From Micavibrio_C sp965231165 (GTDB lineage: Bacteria; Pseudomonadota; Alphaproteobacteria; Micavibrionales; Micavibrionaceae): a stretch of DNA of 64,000 nt. Under the pieces are notes generated by a model. That model searched no databases, was not told the origin of the DNA, and saw only the letters and a list, made by a program, of their open reading frames with translations. The first letter of the stretch is position 1; every line of letters begins with the position of its first letter. The position numbers and the translations under genes were made by a program. Where the stretch lies: positions 1,798,001 through 1,862,000 of the forward strand of contig OZ246421.1 of NCBI GenBank assembly GCA_965231165.1, in the 5' to 3' direction. Below are positions 34,717 to 42,864 of this stretch, piece by piece.

Positions 34717-34975
34717 AACAGCCTCTTTCCGTTAATTTTATGAATGTGCTACATATTCCCATAATTATATTATTATGTCAATAAGCATTGAATGCTCTTA
34801 ACTTTTCCACGTTACAGCAATATTTATTAACATTTTCCTCCCAAATCACCCAGACTCAGACATGCGCTGAAAAGAACGCAATCTTGTTTCAAAGGAAGGG
34901 GCAAAAAATGATTTTCAAATTATGGAAAAATATGTATGTTTTCATAATCATAAAAATCGTTAGGGAGTTATAGCG

Positions 34976-35863
34976 ATGCTGGTCGGTGAATTCACAAGTT
35001 TCCAAGAATCAGGGGTGGGCGCCAGAAGCGGCCAAGGCCTTCTGGAGCCGCAGGCCGAGGCCCGGCTATGGCAACGCTGGAGACAAAATCAGGATGAGAG
35101 CGCCCGCGCCACCATTCTGGAGAGCTACCTGCCCTATTGCCGCCATCTCGCGATTGAATATGCCCGCCGGAGCAATGTGCCTGTACAGGACCTGTTTGGC
35201 GAAGCACAGCTGGAGATGACCCGCCAGTTCCCGCGTTACGATCCGGAAAAAGTCGAGGGTGCCCGCTTCGTGCATTTCATAGAAAAGCACATGCGCGGCA
35301 AACTTCTGGACTATATCAGCCGTAATGCTAGCCCTGTCCGGCTTTCAACCACCAAAGCCCAGGACCATCTTTTTAGGAACTGGGGACGTCTCAATCGTGA
35401 AGTCCTGCTCAACAATCCTGACATGATCGACTACACCCGGCATCAGCAAATTGCAAAACTGGCCGCACAGAAACACACAAGCATCAAAACGGAAACTGTC
35501 GCCGCTTTTGAGGCCAGACTACACAGTTCCTATTTGTCCCTAAATAGAAGCCTGACCGACGGCGATCCTGAATCGCAGGAATTTATCGATAACGTGATAG
35601 ATGAGGACAGCAGCATTGCCGCACTGGAGAATACCGAATACGAGACAAGACGTAAACAGGACATGCAAACAGCGCTCTCCGCGTTGCCAGCACGCGACCG
35701 TGAAATTATCGAATCCCGTTATCTGTGTGCAGATGAGAAGAAATTAACGCTGCATGATCTGGCTGCTAAATTCAACGTTAGCTGCGAACGCATTCGTCAG
35801 CTAGAAGTCCGGAGCCTCAGAACCCTGCGGGCACAGCTTCCTGCGCAATACGCTTTTGATTAG
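34976..35863 (+). CDS. RpoH-like alternative sigma factor (copy 1 of a tandem pair)
   Basis: A 295-residue sigma-70 family protein. Region 2 includes LPYCRHLAIEYARRSNVPVQDLFGEAQLEMTRQFPRYDPEK; a central HLFRNWGRLNREV resembles the RpoH box; region 4 has LTLHDLAAKFNVSCERIRQLEVRSLRTLRAQL, a helix-turn-helix for -35 recognition, preceded by SALPARDREIIESRYL. The length fits sigma-32. The RpoH-box match is imperfect, so a divergent heat-shock or other stress sigma is meant. AGGGAG precedes the ATG. The next gene, 12 bp later, is a clear paralogue. Confidence 0.88.
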   Translation: MLVGEFTSFQESGVGARSGQGLLEPQAEARLWQRWRQNQDESARATILESYLPYCRHLAIEYARRSNVPVQDLFGEAQLEMTRQFPRYDPEKVEGARFVHFIEKHMRGKLLDYISRNASPVRLSTTKAQDHLFRNWGRLNREVLLNNPDMIDYTRHQQIAKLAAQKHTSIKTETVAAFEARLHSSYLSLNRSLTDGDPESQEFIDNVIDEDSSIAALENTEYETRRKQDMQTALSALPARDREIIESRYLCADEKKLTLHDLAAKFNVSCERIRQLEVRSLRTLRAQLPAQYAFD

Positions 35864-35875
35864 GGGTTTATAGCG

Positions 35876-36748
35876 ATGCTGGTTGGTGAGTATTACAGTT
35901 TTCTGGAATCGGAAATAGGCGTTAAATCCCTTCTGGAACCACAGCGCGAAACGGAACTATGGCAACGCTGGAAACAAACGAAAGACGAACAGGCCCGCAC
36001 CGAAATCCTGAGCAGCTATCTGCCTTTCTGCCGTAAGATTGCCCTGCAATACGCGAAGAAGAATTATATCTCGGCCTATGACCTGTTCGGCGAAGCGCAA
36101 CTGGAGATGATAAAAGCGTTTCCCCATTATGACCCGGACAACGAGGCCGGCGCTTCTTTTGCGACCTATCTCGACAAGCGTCTGCGTGGGCGCATGCTCG
36201 AATTCATCAACCGCAATTCGGGGCCTGTACTGCTCTACACCACCAAACCTCTTAAATACCTGTTTTCACATTGGGGGCGCTTTAATAATCAAGTTTTGCG
36301 TGGCCAGCGTGACATCAGCGACCATGCCCGTCAGACAGAAATCGCAAAACTGGCGGCAGATAAACACCACAAGATTACAACGGATCATGTCAAAGCTTTT
36401 GAAGGCCGTTTGTATAGCGGCAAGCTCTCCTTGAATGTACAGGCCGACAGCAACGATTCCGAATCTGCCACGTTCATGGATCTGCTGGAAGATGATCGCG
36501 ATATGGTTACAAAGCTGATAGAGGAAGAACAGATGGCGCGACATTATCAGGCGGCTCTGAATTCTCTCAGAGCATTACCCGCACGGGAACGTGAAATCAT
36601 TAAAAGCCGTTATCTGGTTGAGGATAATCAAAAACAGACACTGGAAGACCTTGGCGCAAAATTTAACATCACCAAAGAACGCGTCCGCCAATTGGAGGTT
36701 CAGAGTTTGAAGGCCCTTAAGACTCTGCTGCCGCCCCCGTCCCTGTAG
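35876..36748 (+). CDS. RpoH-like alternative sigma factor (copy 2 of a tandem pair)
   Basis: A 290-residue paralogue of the preceding gene, similar along its full length (for example EFTSFQES versus EYYSFLES, LFGEAQLEM in both, YLFSHWGRFNNQV versus HLFRNWGRLNREV, and a region 4 ending FNITKERVRQLEVQSLKALKTLL). The short sequence around the start (TTAGGG...ATAGCGATGCTGGT) is conserved between the two copies, so the duplicated unit included the ribosome site. Probably translated from one message with copy 1. Two sigma factors of this kind may respond to different stresses; this is inference. Confidence 0.88.
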   Translation: MLVGEYYSFLESEIGVKSLLEPQRETELWQRWKQTKDEQARTEILSSYLPFCRKIALQYAKKNYISAYDLFGEAQLEMIKAFPHYDPDNEAGASFATYLDKRLRGRMLEFINRNSGPVLLYTTKPLKYLFSHWGRFNNQVLRGQRDISDHARQTEIAKLAADKHHKITTDHVKAFEGRLYSGKLSLNVQADSNDSESATFMDLLEDDRDMVTKLIEEEQMARHYQAALNSLRALPAREREIIKSRYLVEDNQKQTLEDLGAKFNITKERVRQLEVQSLKALKTLLPPPSL

Positions 36749-36754
36749 GGCGCG

Positions 36755-38176
36755 TTATTCTACCCAGGCCACGCGCAGGATGTTGGTCGAACCGGGTGTG
36801 CCGAACGGCACACCGGCGGTCATCACCAGACGCTGGCCCTTGCGCGCAAGATTGATGGCGGCGGCGGATTTCACCGCCGTGACCACAGCTTCATCGAAAG
36901 TTTTTTTGTCTTCTGTGAACACGGCATAAACACCGTAGCACAGCATCAGGCGGCGTGTCGTGGCCTGTGAATGAGAGAGCGAGAGGATCGGCATCGGCGG
37001 ACGCTGGCGCGCCGTGCGCAGGGTTGTCGAACCGGAAGACGTATAATTGGTGATACAGGCGGCATTGATCGTCTGCGCCACCTGACAGGCGGCAACTGTG
37101 ATCGCATCACCGGGTTCGGTTTCGGCATCGGGATGGTTGGTATCCATGATGCGGCGGTAAACTTCATCACCCTCGACCTTGCGGCAGATACGGTCCATGA
37201 TTGATACCGCTTCCAGCGGATATTGACCGGCAGCCGTTTCTGCGGAAAGCATCACGGCATCGGTGCCATCATAAACGGCTGTTGCCACGTCTGATGCTTC
37301 GGCGCGTGTGGGGGCGGGATTATCGATCATCGATTCCAGCATTTGGGTCGCGACGATAATGGGTTTACCCGCATAGCGCACCTGACGCACGACTTTCTTT
37401 TGTACGCTCGGCACATCTTCCGGCGGGATTTCCACACCAAGATCGCCACGCGCCAGCATGATGCCATCGACATGGTCGAGAATGGCATCGAACATTTCAA
37501 TCGCGGAAGGTTTTTCAATCTTGGCCATCAGCCACGCACGGCCCGCAATCAATTTGCGCGCTTCGGCGACATCTTCGGGGCGCTGCACGAAGCTTTGCGC
37601 GATCCAGTCCACACCCATATCAAGAGCGGCGACAAGGTCCTTGCGGTCTTTTTCAGTCAGGGCGGCAATCGGCAGCACGACGTTGGGGACGTTCACGCCC
37701 TTATTATTAGAGAGCTTGTTGCCGGACACCACTTCAGCAATCAGGAAGTCAGCGCCCTTTTCCACGATCTTCATGCGCACCTTGCCGTCATCGCACAGGA
37801 TGAACGCGCCGGGTGAAAGCGTATTGATAATTTCCGGGTGCGGCAGATTAACGCGCTTTTCGTCGCCTTCGGTCTTATCGAGGTCGAGGCGGATTTTCAT
37901 ACCGGGTTTGAGCTCGATCGCACCATCTTTGAATTTACCGACGCGCAGTTTCGGCCCTTGCAGATCGGCGATGATACCGATCGGGCGACCATGGCGCGCC
38001 TCAATCGCACGAATGGATTTCACACGGTCGGCATGATCTTCATGTTTGCCATGGCTGAAATTCAGGCGAAACACGTCGACACCGGCGATGAAGAGTTTTT
38101 CAATCATCTCTTCAGTATTGGACGCGGGCCCGAGGGTTGCGACGATCTTGGTCTGGCGGTTACGGATCAGGGACAT
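36755..38176 (-). CDS. pyk: Pyruvate kinase
   Basis: A 473-residue glycolytic enzyme converting phosphoenolpyruvate and ADP to pyruvate and ATP. Conserved stretches are TKIVATLGPAS, FRLNFSHG, IIADLQGPKLRVG, MLARGDLGVEIPPEDV (Mg/K region), KPIIVATQMLESMI, and TRAEASDVATAVYDGTDAVMLSAETA. The C-terminal regulatory domain is present and contains TNYTSSGSTTLRTARQRP. The gene is alone; its stop lies 6 bp past that of the convergent sigma factor. Confidence 0.97.
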   Translation of the reverse strand: MSLIRNRQTKIVATLGPASNTEEMIEKLFIAGVDVFRLNFSHGKHEDHADRVKSIRAIEARHGRPIGIIADLQGPKLRVGKFKDGAIELKPGMKIRLDLDKTEGDEKRVNLPHPEIINTLSPGAFILCDDGKVRMKIVEKGADFLIAEVVSGNKLSNNKGVNVPNVVLPIAALTEKDRKDLVAALDMGVDWIAQSFVQRPEDVAEARKLIAGRAWLMAKIEKPSAIEMFDAILDHVDGIMLARGDLGVEIPPEDVPSVQKKVVRQVRYAGKPIIVATQMLESMIDNPAPTRAEASDVATAVYDGTDAVMLSAETAAGQYPLEAVSIMDRICRKVEGDEVYRRIMDTNHPDAETEPGDAITVAACQVAQTINAACITNYTSSGSTTLRTARQRPPMPILSLSHSQATTRRLMLCYGVYAVFTEDKKTFDEAVVTAVKSAAAINLARKGQRLVMTAGVPFGTPGSTNILRVAWVE

Positions 38177-38289
38177 GGGGAAACCTCTATCGAAAAACGT
38201 CTATTCATTGCTGTCCTGCAAAAAGTGGTCTTCTTTTAGCATTTAGATACCCGGATCACCACAAGGTTTTCATATCTGCCCGATCTATC

Positions 38290-38495
38290 CTTTGAAATGT
38301 AGCAGCACTTTTAGCCTGCAACCGGAAACCGGGGGAGCCGGAGCGTTTCAAAAAAGGATTTTAATCCTGTGTCATAACGCCGGAATGAGAGGTTTTTCGT
38401 TGTGCCGCAATCACTTTGGGGCATCTCTCCCCTTATGGTTCCCACTCCGGTGGGGCGCTATGGCAAAGGTGGAGACGCGCACCCGATTCTTTTTA
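38290..38495 (+). ncRNA. Unassigned structured RNA-like region upstream of nrdA
   Basis: This part of the 688-bp pyk-nrdA gap is GC-rich and full of stems: CCGG-AAA-CCGG near 38330, GGGG-CATCTCT-CCCC (38418-38432), CCCAC-TCCG-GTGGG (38441-38454), and GGGGCGC (38452-38458) paired with GCGC-A-CCC (38477-38484) and followed by GATTCTTTTT. The order of stems followed by a T-run on the + strand could be a small RNA or a leader with a terminator. I found no match to the cobalamin, SAM or other riboswitch cores I know. Direction and role are inference. Confidence 0.4.
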
Positions 38496-38535
38496 TAATT
38501 ATCATTATATATCAATATATTAACAATATAGCAGT
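38486..38535. promoter_or_regulatory. AT-rich stretch upstream of nrdA
   Basis: About 50 bases that are almost entirely A/T (TTTTTATAATTATCATTAT and on). It could be a promoter-proximal or DNA-unwinding element; DnaA boxes follow at 38634, 38793 and 38829. Confidence 0.3.
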
Positions 38536-38633
38536 CTGTGTCTGCCCCTTCCCGTTTATGAAAGAAACGCTAACTTACTTTTGGTAATCCTGAAATCACG
38601 TTGCTTTTTGTTCTTTTTGTGGCTGAGGGATTG

Positions 38634-38642
38634 TGTGGACAA
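38634..38642 (-). promoter_or_regulatory. DnaA-box-like site
   Basis: TGTGGACAA, one base from the reverse-complement consensus TGTGGATAA. Confidence 0.4.
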
Positions 38643-38742
38643 GACGGGGGACAGGCGCCCCAAACACCTGAAAAACAAGGGTTAGCAGCCCCCTCAACCA
38701 CCGATAGCGGCCCAAATGGGAATATAGTCATACTTGAGGGAC

Positions 38743-38758
38743 ACACGATATGTAGTAG
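38743..38758. promoter_or_regulatory. NrdR-box-like site before nrdA
   Basis: ACACGATATGTAGTAG matches the NrdR consensus ACACwATATATwGTGT only in part (about 12 of 16 positions). No clear second box lies three helical turns away. It is a weak candidate, supported by the strong boxes before nrdB. Confidence 0.3.
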
Positions 38759-38792
38759 TATGGATGGGTAGATACCGCAATGGATGGTGTTG

Positions 38793-38801
38793 TTATCCAC
38801 A
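38793..38801 (+). promoter_or_regulatory. Consensus DnaA box 64 bp before nrdA
   Basis: TTATCCACA is a perfect DnaA box; TGTGTATAA (38829-38837, minus orientation, one mismatch) lies 28 bp further. In E. coli DnaA controls nrdAB, so a similar link is plausible here. Confidence 0.55.
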
Positions 38802-38864
38802 TTCCGTCCACAGCCATTACCTTGAATCTGTGTATAACCTGCTTGTTCGTGGGAGAGTAAGCCT

Positions 38865-40721
38865 ATGTTTGATGTTGCGCAAATGGAACGCGGTAATCGC
38901 GTTCAGATCGACCGGGCCCGGGATGCCCGCCTGACCGAATTCGGCAAGGCCACCCTGACGGATCGTTATTTGCTGCCTGAGGAAGGCTTTCAAGACCTGT
39001 TTGCGCGGGTGGCCATGTATTACGGCGATGATTCCGCCCATGCCCAGCGCATTTATGATTACATCTCCAAGCTCTGGTTTATGCCGGCGACACCGATTCT
39101 TTCGAACGGCGGCACCAACCGCGGCCTGCCGATTTCCTGCTTCCTGAATGAAACAGGCGATGCGCTGGAAGACATTATGAATCTGTGGAACGAGAACGTA
39201 TGGCTCGCCTCACTCGGCGGCGGCATCGGTTCTTACTGGGGCAATGTGCGTTCAATCGGCGAAAAAGTCGGCCGCAACGGCAAGACCTCCGGGATCGTGC
39301 CGTTCATCCGCGTGATGGACTCACTCACTCTGGCTATTTCGCAAGGCTCCCTGCGTCGCGGTTCGGCGGCAATCTATCTGCCGATTTCCCACCCGGAAAT
39401 TGAAGAATTCATCGAGATCCGCCGTCCGACCGGTGGCGATCCCAACCGCAAGGCACTGAACCTGCACAACGCGGTCGTCATCCCCAACAGCTTCATGCAC
39501 GCCGTCGAGCGTGATGAGGAATGGGCGCTGAAATCACCGAAAGACCAGCATGTCGTCGCCCGCGTCAAGGCGCGCGATCTGTGGATACGCCTGTTGACCG
39601 CCCGGATTGAAACCGGCGAGCCGTATATCCTGTTCATCGATCATGTGAATGACCGCATTCCGGCGCACCACAAGATGGCGGGCCTGAATGTGAAGATGTC
39701 GAACCTGTGCTCGGAGATCACGCTGCCCACGGGCAAGGACCATCTGGGCAACGAGCGCACCGCCGTGTGCTGCCTATCTTCGCTTAATCTGGATACGTTT
39801 GAAGAATGGCAGGACCACCCGACCTTCATTGAAGACTGCATGCGTTTCCTTGATAATGTGCTGACGGATTTCATCAACAAAGCCCCGGATTCCATGAAGC
39901 GCGCCAAATACGCCGCGATGCGCGAGCGTTCGGTGGGTCTGGGTGTGATGGGTTTCCATTCATTCCTGCAATCCAAGATGATTCCGATGGAATCGGTGAT
40001 GGCCAAAGTCTGGAACCGCCGCATGTTCCAGCATATCAAGCGCCAGGTCGATGATTCGAGCGTGAAACTGGCACATGAGCGCGGCGCCTGCCCGGATGCG
40101 GCAGATTACGGCGTGATGGAGCGTTTCTCCAACAAGATGGCGATTGCACCAACGGCCTCGATCTCGATCATCTGCGGCGGTTCGTCGCCCGGCATCGAGC
40201 CGAACGCGGCCAACGCCTATAACCACAAGACGCTTTCCGGCTCCTTCGCAGTCAAGAACCAGTATCTGGTTGATTTGCTCGCAGAAAAAGGCATGAACAC
40301 GGATGATGTGTGGTCATCGATCTTCACCAATGAAGGTTCGGTGCAGCATCTCGACTTCCTGTCGCAGGACGAAAAAGACGTGTTCAAGACCGCGTTCGAG
40401 ATCGACCAGCGCTGGATGATCGAACACGCCGCCGACCGCACACCGTTCGTGTGCCAGGCGCAGTCCCTGAACGTATTTCTGCCGGGTAACGTGCATAAGA
40501 AAGACCTGCACAACATCCATTTCGAAGCGTGGAAGAAGGGCGTGAAGTCTCTGTATTACTGCCGTTCGAAATCAATCCAGCGCGCCGAGTCCGCCGCCAG
40601 CTGGCAACGCTCAAAGGATGCGGCGAAAAAAGAGGCATCCCTACTCGGCAACCGCGAGCCGGAGCTTGGCGAAAGCGGACAAGAGGCCAACAAATACGAA
40701 GAATGCCTCGCCTGCCAATAA
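38865..40721 (+). CDS. nrdA: Ribonucleoside-diphosphate reductase, class Ia alpha subunit (no ATP-cone)
   Basis: A 618-residue NrdA that reduces ribonucleoside diphosphates. Catalytic residues in family order: Cys92 in LPISCFLN (redox pair with Cys302 or Cys303 in VCCLSSLNL), Asn280-x-Cys282-x-Glu284 (SNLCSE), and the C-terminal shuttle pair Cys614/Cys617 in ECLACQ. The protein is short for NrdA because the N-terminal ATP-cone, which mediates dATP feedback, is absent; it starts almost directly at the ten-stranded barrel region. The partner nrdB lies ~5 kb downstream. DnaA-box sites precede it. Confidence 0.96.
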   Translation: MFDVAQMERGNRVQIDRARDARLTEFGKATLTDRYLLPEEGFQDLFARVAMYYGDDSAHAQRIYDYISKLWFMPATPILSNGGTNRGLPISCFLNETGDALEDIMNLWNENVWLASLGGGIGSYWGNVRSIGEKVGRNGKTSGIVPFIRVMDSLTLAISQGSLRRGSAAIYLPISHPEIEEFIEIRRPTGGDPNRKALNLHNAVVIPNSFMHAVERDEEWALKSPKDQHVVARVKARDLWIRLLTARIETGEPYILFIDHVNDRIPAHHKMAGLNVKMSNLCSEITLPTGKDHLGNERTAVCCLSSLNLDTFEEWQDHPTFIEDCMRFLDNVLTDFINKAPDSMKRAKYAAMRERSVGLGVMGFHSFLQSKMIPMESVMAKVWNRRMFQHIKRQVDDSSVKLAHERGACPDAADYGVMERFSNKMAIAPTASISIICGGSSPGIEPNAANAYNHKTLSGSFAVKNQYLVDLLAEKGMNTDDVWSSIFTNEGSVQHLDFLSQDEKDVFKTAFEIDQRWMIEHAADRTPFVCQAQSLNVFLPGNVHKKDLHNIHFEAWKKGVKSLYYCRSKSIQRAESAASWQRSKDAAKKEASLLGNREPELGESGQEANKYEECLACQ

Positions 40722-40742
40722 CAAAAGAATCCCACGAGGAAA

Positions 40743-40768
40743 AAGGGAGCCGTCAGGCTCCCTTTTTT
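40743..40768 (+). terminator. Intrinsic terminator after nrdA
   Basis: AAGGGAGCC (40743-40751), loop GTCA, GGCTCCCTT (40756-40764), then TTTTAT. It separates nrdA from the acyltransferase gene, so nrdB needs its own promoter. Confidence 0.85.
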
Positions 40769-40803
40769 ATTGTCAGCCTTACACAAGCTGCTAGATTCCA
40801 GAG

Positions 40804-42042
40804 ATGAATGATGCCGGAAAAAACAACCCCGCCCACTCTGAACGCATAAATGTCCTTGATGGCTTGCGGGCCGTTGCCATTATGCTGGTCGTAGCGCATC
40901 ACATTCTCTACACCATGCATAACACCGGCCATTATCAGGTTACGTCCATAATGGGATCACCGCATCTGGCCACCTTTATCCTCAATGGCTGGGTGGGCGT
41001 TCATTTATTTTTCGTCTTGAGTGGATTTCTTATTACCGGACAACTGATGCCCCTCCAGAACAAGACGACAGCAGGTGAACGAAAAGAATTTATTCTGCGC
41101 TTTTTCAAGAAAAGATTTTTCCGTATCGCTCCTCTTTATTACCTGATCACCACGATTCTTCTGATCGTTGCCATTATCGGCACATTGCCGCAGAGTCTAG
41201 AACACCCGCTCTGGTGGCTGGGTGAATATCTAAAGCATTTATTATTCCTGAATGATTACCTGACATCCAATCTGGGATATGTCCTGTGGTCTTTGGCCGT
41301 TGAAGCCAAATTCTACCTCGTCAGCCCCTTCCTTGTACTGGCATTGCTGCAATTTGATTTCATTCAGAAACATAAATTATTTTTTGCCATTATTCTGTCT
41401 TATGTCCTGTTTAAAATTCTGGCCGTTCTATACCTTACAGACGTCAAGGATTCTTTGGATTTTTTCTTTCAGGTTCGATCCCCCTTTCATATGGCTCTGG
41501 ACAGTCTTATGGCGGGGGTGTTTTGCCAGCTCTTATGGAGTGAGGAGAATATCCGAAATTTTTTAAGTAAGAAGCAAGCGGCACGACTGATATTTTCTGT
41601 AGGCTTTTTATTGTTCATTTATCTAACAGCTTTCATAAGACCGTATTTTCTGATTCCCGATGGCGACATCAGCTTCTTTGCGAAAACATTTTATTTCCCG
41701 CTAATTTCACTGGCGTTTGGGTGTATGCTTCTGGGGTTGCTGGGCAAAGTTGACGGGTATCATATTTTCGAGAGCGCGCCCTTAAGAGGGATCGCCATCA
41801 TTTCCTACAGCTTCTATCTGATACATGCATTTTTGACCGTGCCCTTTTTGCACATCACAGAACAGATCATCGGTGCCGGACAACCACCGGTCCTTGTCTG
41901 GAGCCTTACCTATCTTGTGATGGCTTTCCTGATAACGCCTATTTCTGTATTCCTGTACTACTGTATTGAAAGGCCGTTTATCGACTGGTCAAAGCGACCT
42001 GCGGCCAAGATCAGCGCGGCCCCGGAACAGGCACAGGTTTGA
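40804..42042 (+). CDS. Acyltransferase family 3 (OafA/YrhL-like) membrane protein
   Basis: A 412-residue protein with about ten transmembrane helices. The N-terminal LDGLRAVAIMLVVAHH, with the conserved His pair, and the GWVGVHLFFVLSGFLI segment identify the acyltransferase-3 family, which O-acylates cell-surface sugars such as LPS, capsule or peptidoglycan. The C-terminal helix ends with FLYYCIERPFIDW, also typical. No separate SGNH domain. The coding sequence is richer in A/T than its neighbours, which may point to later acquisition. Its end overlaps the convergent phosphatase gene by 32 bp. Confidence 0.92.
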   Translation: MNDAGKNNPAHSERINVLDGLRAVAIMLVVAHHILYTMHNTGHYQVTSIMGSPHLATFILNGWVGVHLFFVLSGFLITGQLMPLQNKTTAGERKEFILRFFKKRFFRIAPLYYLITTILLIVAIIGTLPQSLEHPLWWLGEYLKHLLFLNDYLTSNLGYVLWSLAVEAKFYLVSPFLVLALLQFDFIQKHKLFFAIILSYVLFKILAVLYLTDVKDSLDFFFQVRSPFHMALDSLMAGVFCQLLWSEENIRNFLSKKQAARLIFSVGFLLFIYLTAFIRPYFLIPDGDISFFAKTFYFPLISLAFGCMLLGLLGKVDGYHIFESAPLRGIAIISYSFYLIHAFLTVPFLHITEQIIGAGQPPVLVWSLTYLVMAFLITPISVFLYYCIERPFIDWSKRPAAKISAAPEQAQV

Positions 42043-42748
42043 TGTCTTTCAGCGGATCGCGCAGGGCGATGTGGCGGGTTTCGCCGTCATAGAGTTTGCG
42101 CGCGCGCCACGCGCCGTTATGGCGTTCGATGGCGATAACGTCACAGTTATGCGGCGTTTCCAGTTGTTTCCATTGGTAATCAGGAATGTGGAACCAGCGC
42201 ATCAGGAAGTTTTTAACCGTCGCGCCATGGCTAATAATAAGATGATCATCGTGACCATGCTTTTCTTCATCACGGTAGAGCGTACCCACGAAACTATCCA
42301 CGCGCATGAATTGCTGTTGCAATGATTCGCCACTCGGCAAGGGCGTCAGAAAACGGTTGGTTCTGAAAACTTTTTGGGAGATGGCCATGAACTGCTTCAC
42401 CAATTCGGTTTCCGGCGAGGGTTCCTGCAAAGCCCAGGCATTCATGCCGTAACTCTGTTCGACCAGACGCAGATCCTCGCGCACGGACCTGTCCTGCCAG
42501 CCCATACCCTCCAGCACACCTTTGGTCGTCTGGCGTGTGCGCGCAAAAGTGCTGCTCCAAATCGTCGGTTGTTTGCCCCCTTCTGGAGGATTATTGCGGT
42601 AATAATAATCCAGAAACCGACCAGCAGCCAAAGCTTGTCGCCAGCCTAAAGCCGTAAGCTCGATCTGCGGATCGCCGACCGCCATATATCTGGTTTCATC
42701 GACATTGCCTTCGGACTGGCCGTGGCGAACGAGAAGAATACGACGCAT
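42011..42748 (-). CDS. Histidine phosphatase (phosphoglycerate-mutase-like)
   Basis: A 245-residue member of the histidine phosphatase superfamily. The phosphohistidine motif RHGQSEGN is at the N-terminus (~8-15), followed by WSSTFARTRQT and the second His in LIISHGATVKNFL. The set of positions fits a phosphatase or cofactor-dependent mutase, but the longer middle region (YYRNNPPEGGKQP, then YGMNAWALQEPSPETE) does not match GpmA closely, so substrate is open. It is convergent with the acyltransferase gene and stands alone on its strand. Confidence 0.88.
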   Translation of the reverse strand: MRRILLVRHGQSEGNVDETRYMAVGDPQIELTALGWRQALAAGRFLDYYYRNNPPEGGKQPTIWSSTFARTRQTTKGVLEGMGWQDRSVREDLRLVEQSYGMNAWALQEPSPETELVKQFMAISQKVFRTNRFLTPLPSGESLQQQFMRVDSFVGTLYRDEEKHGHDDHLIISHGATVKNFLMRWFHIPDYQWKQLETPHNCDVIAIERHNGAWRARKLYDGETRHIALRDPLKDIKPVPVPGPR

Positions 42749-42815
42749 TATAAAATCCCTGTATTTATCTTTATTTTCAAGGAGCCTAGCAAACGCCGCC
42801 GTAAACCGCCAATAG

Positions 42816-42846
42816 AAAAAGCCGCCCTGTTTTAGAGAGCGGCTTT
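42816..42846 (-). terminator. Intrinsic terminator of the GST gene
   Basis: AAAGCCGC (42818-42825) pairs with GCGGCTTT (42839-42846); on the minus strand a T-run follows. Confidence 0.75.
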
Positions 42847-42864
42847 AACAAGGATTCATCGGGT

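Noticed and set aside
34788..34973. Possible 61-codon gene before the sigma pair
   Set aside because: Low-complexity AT-rich frame in a promoter region, without a ribosome site.
38290..38495. Cobalamin riboswitch before nrdA
   Set aside because: Neither strand contains the conserved core of that class, although the region is structured.
40804..42042. Acyltransferase gene as part of a mobile element
   Set aside because: Its A/T-richer coding sequence hints at transfer, but there are no flanking repeats, integrase or transposase.
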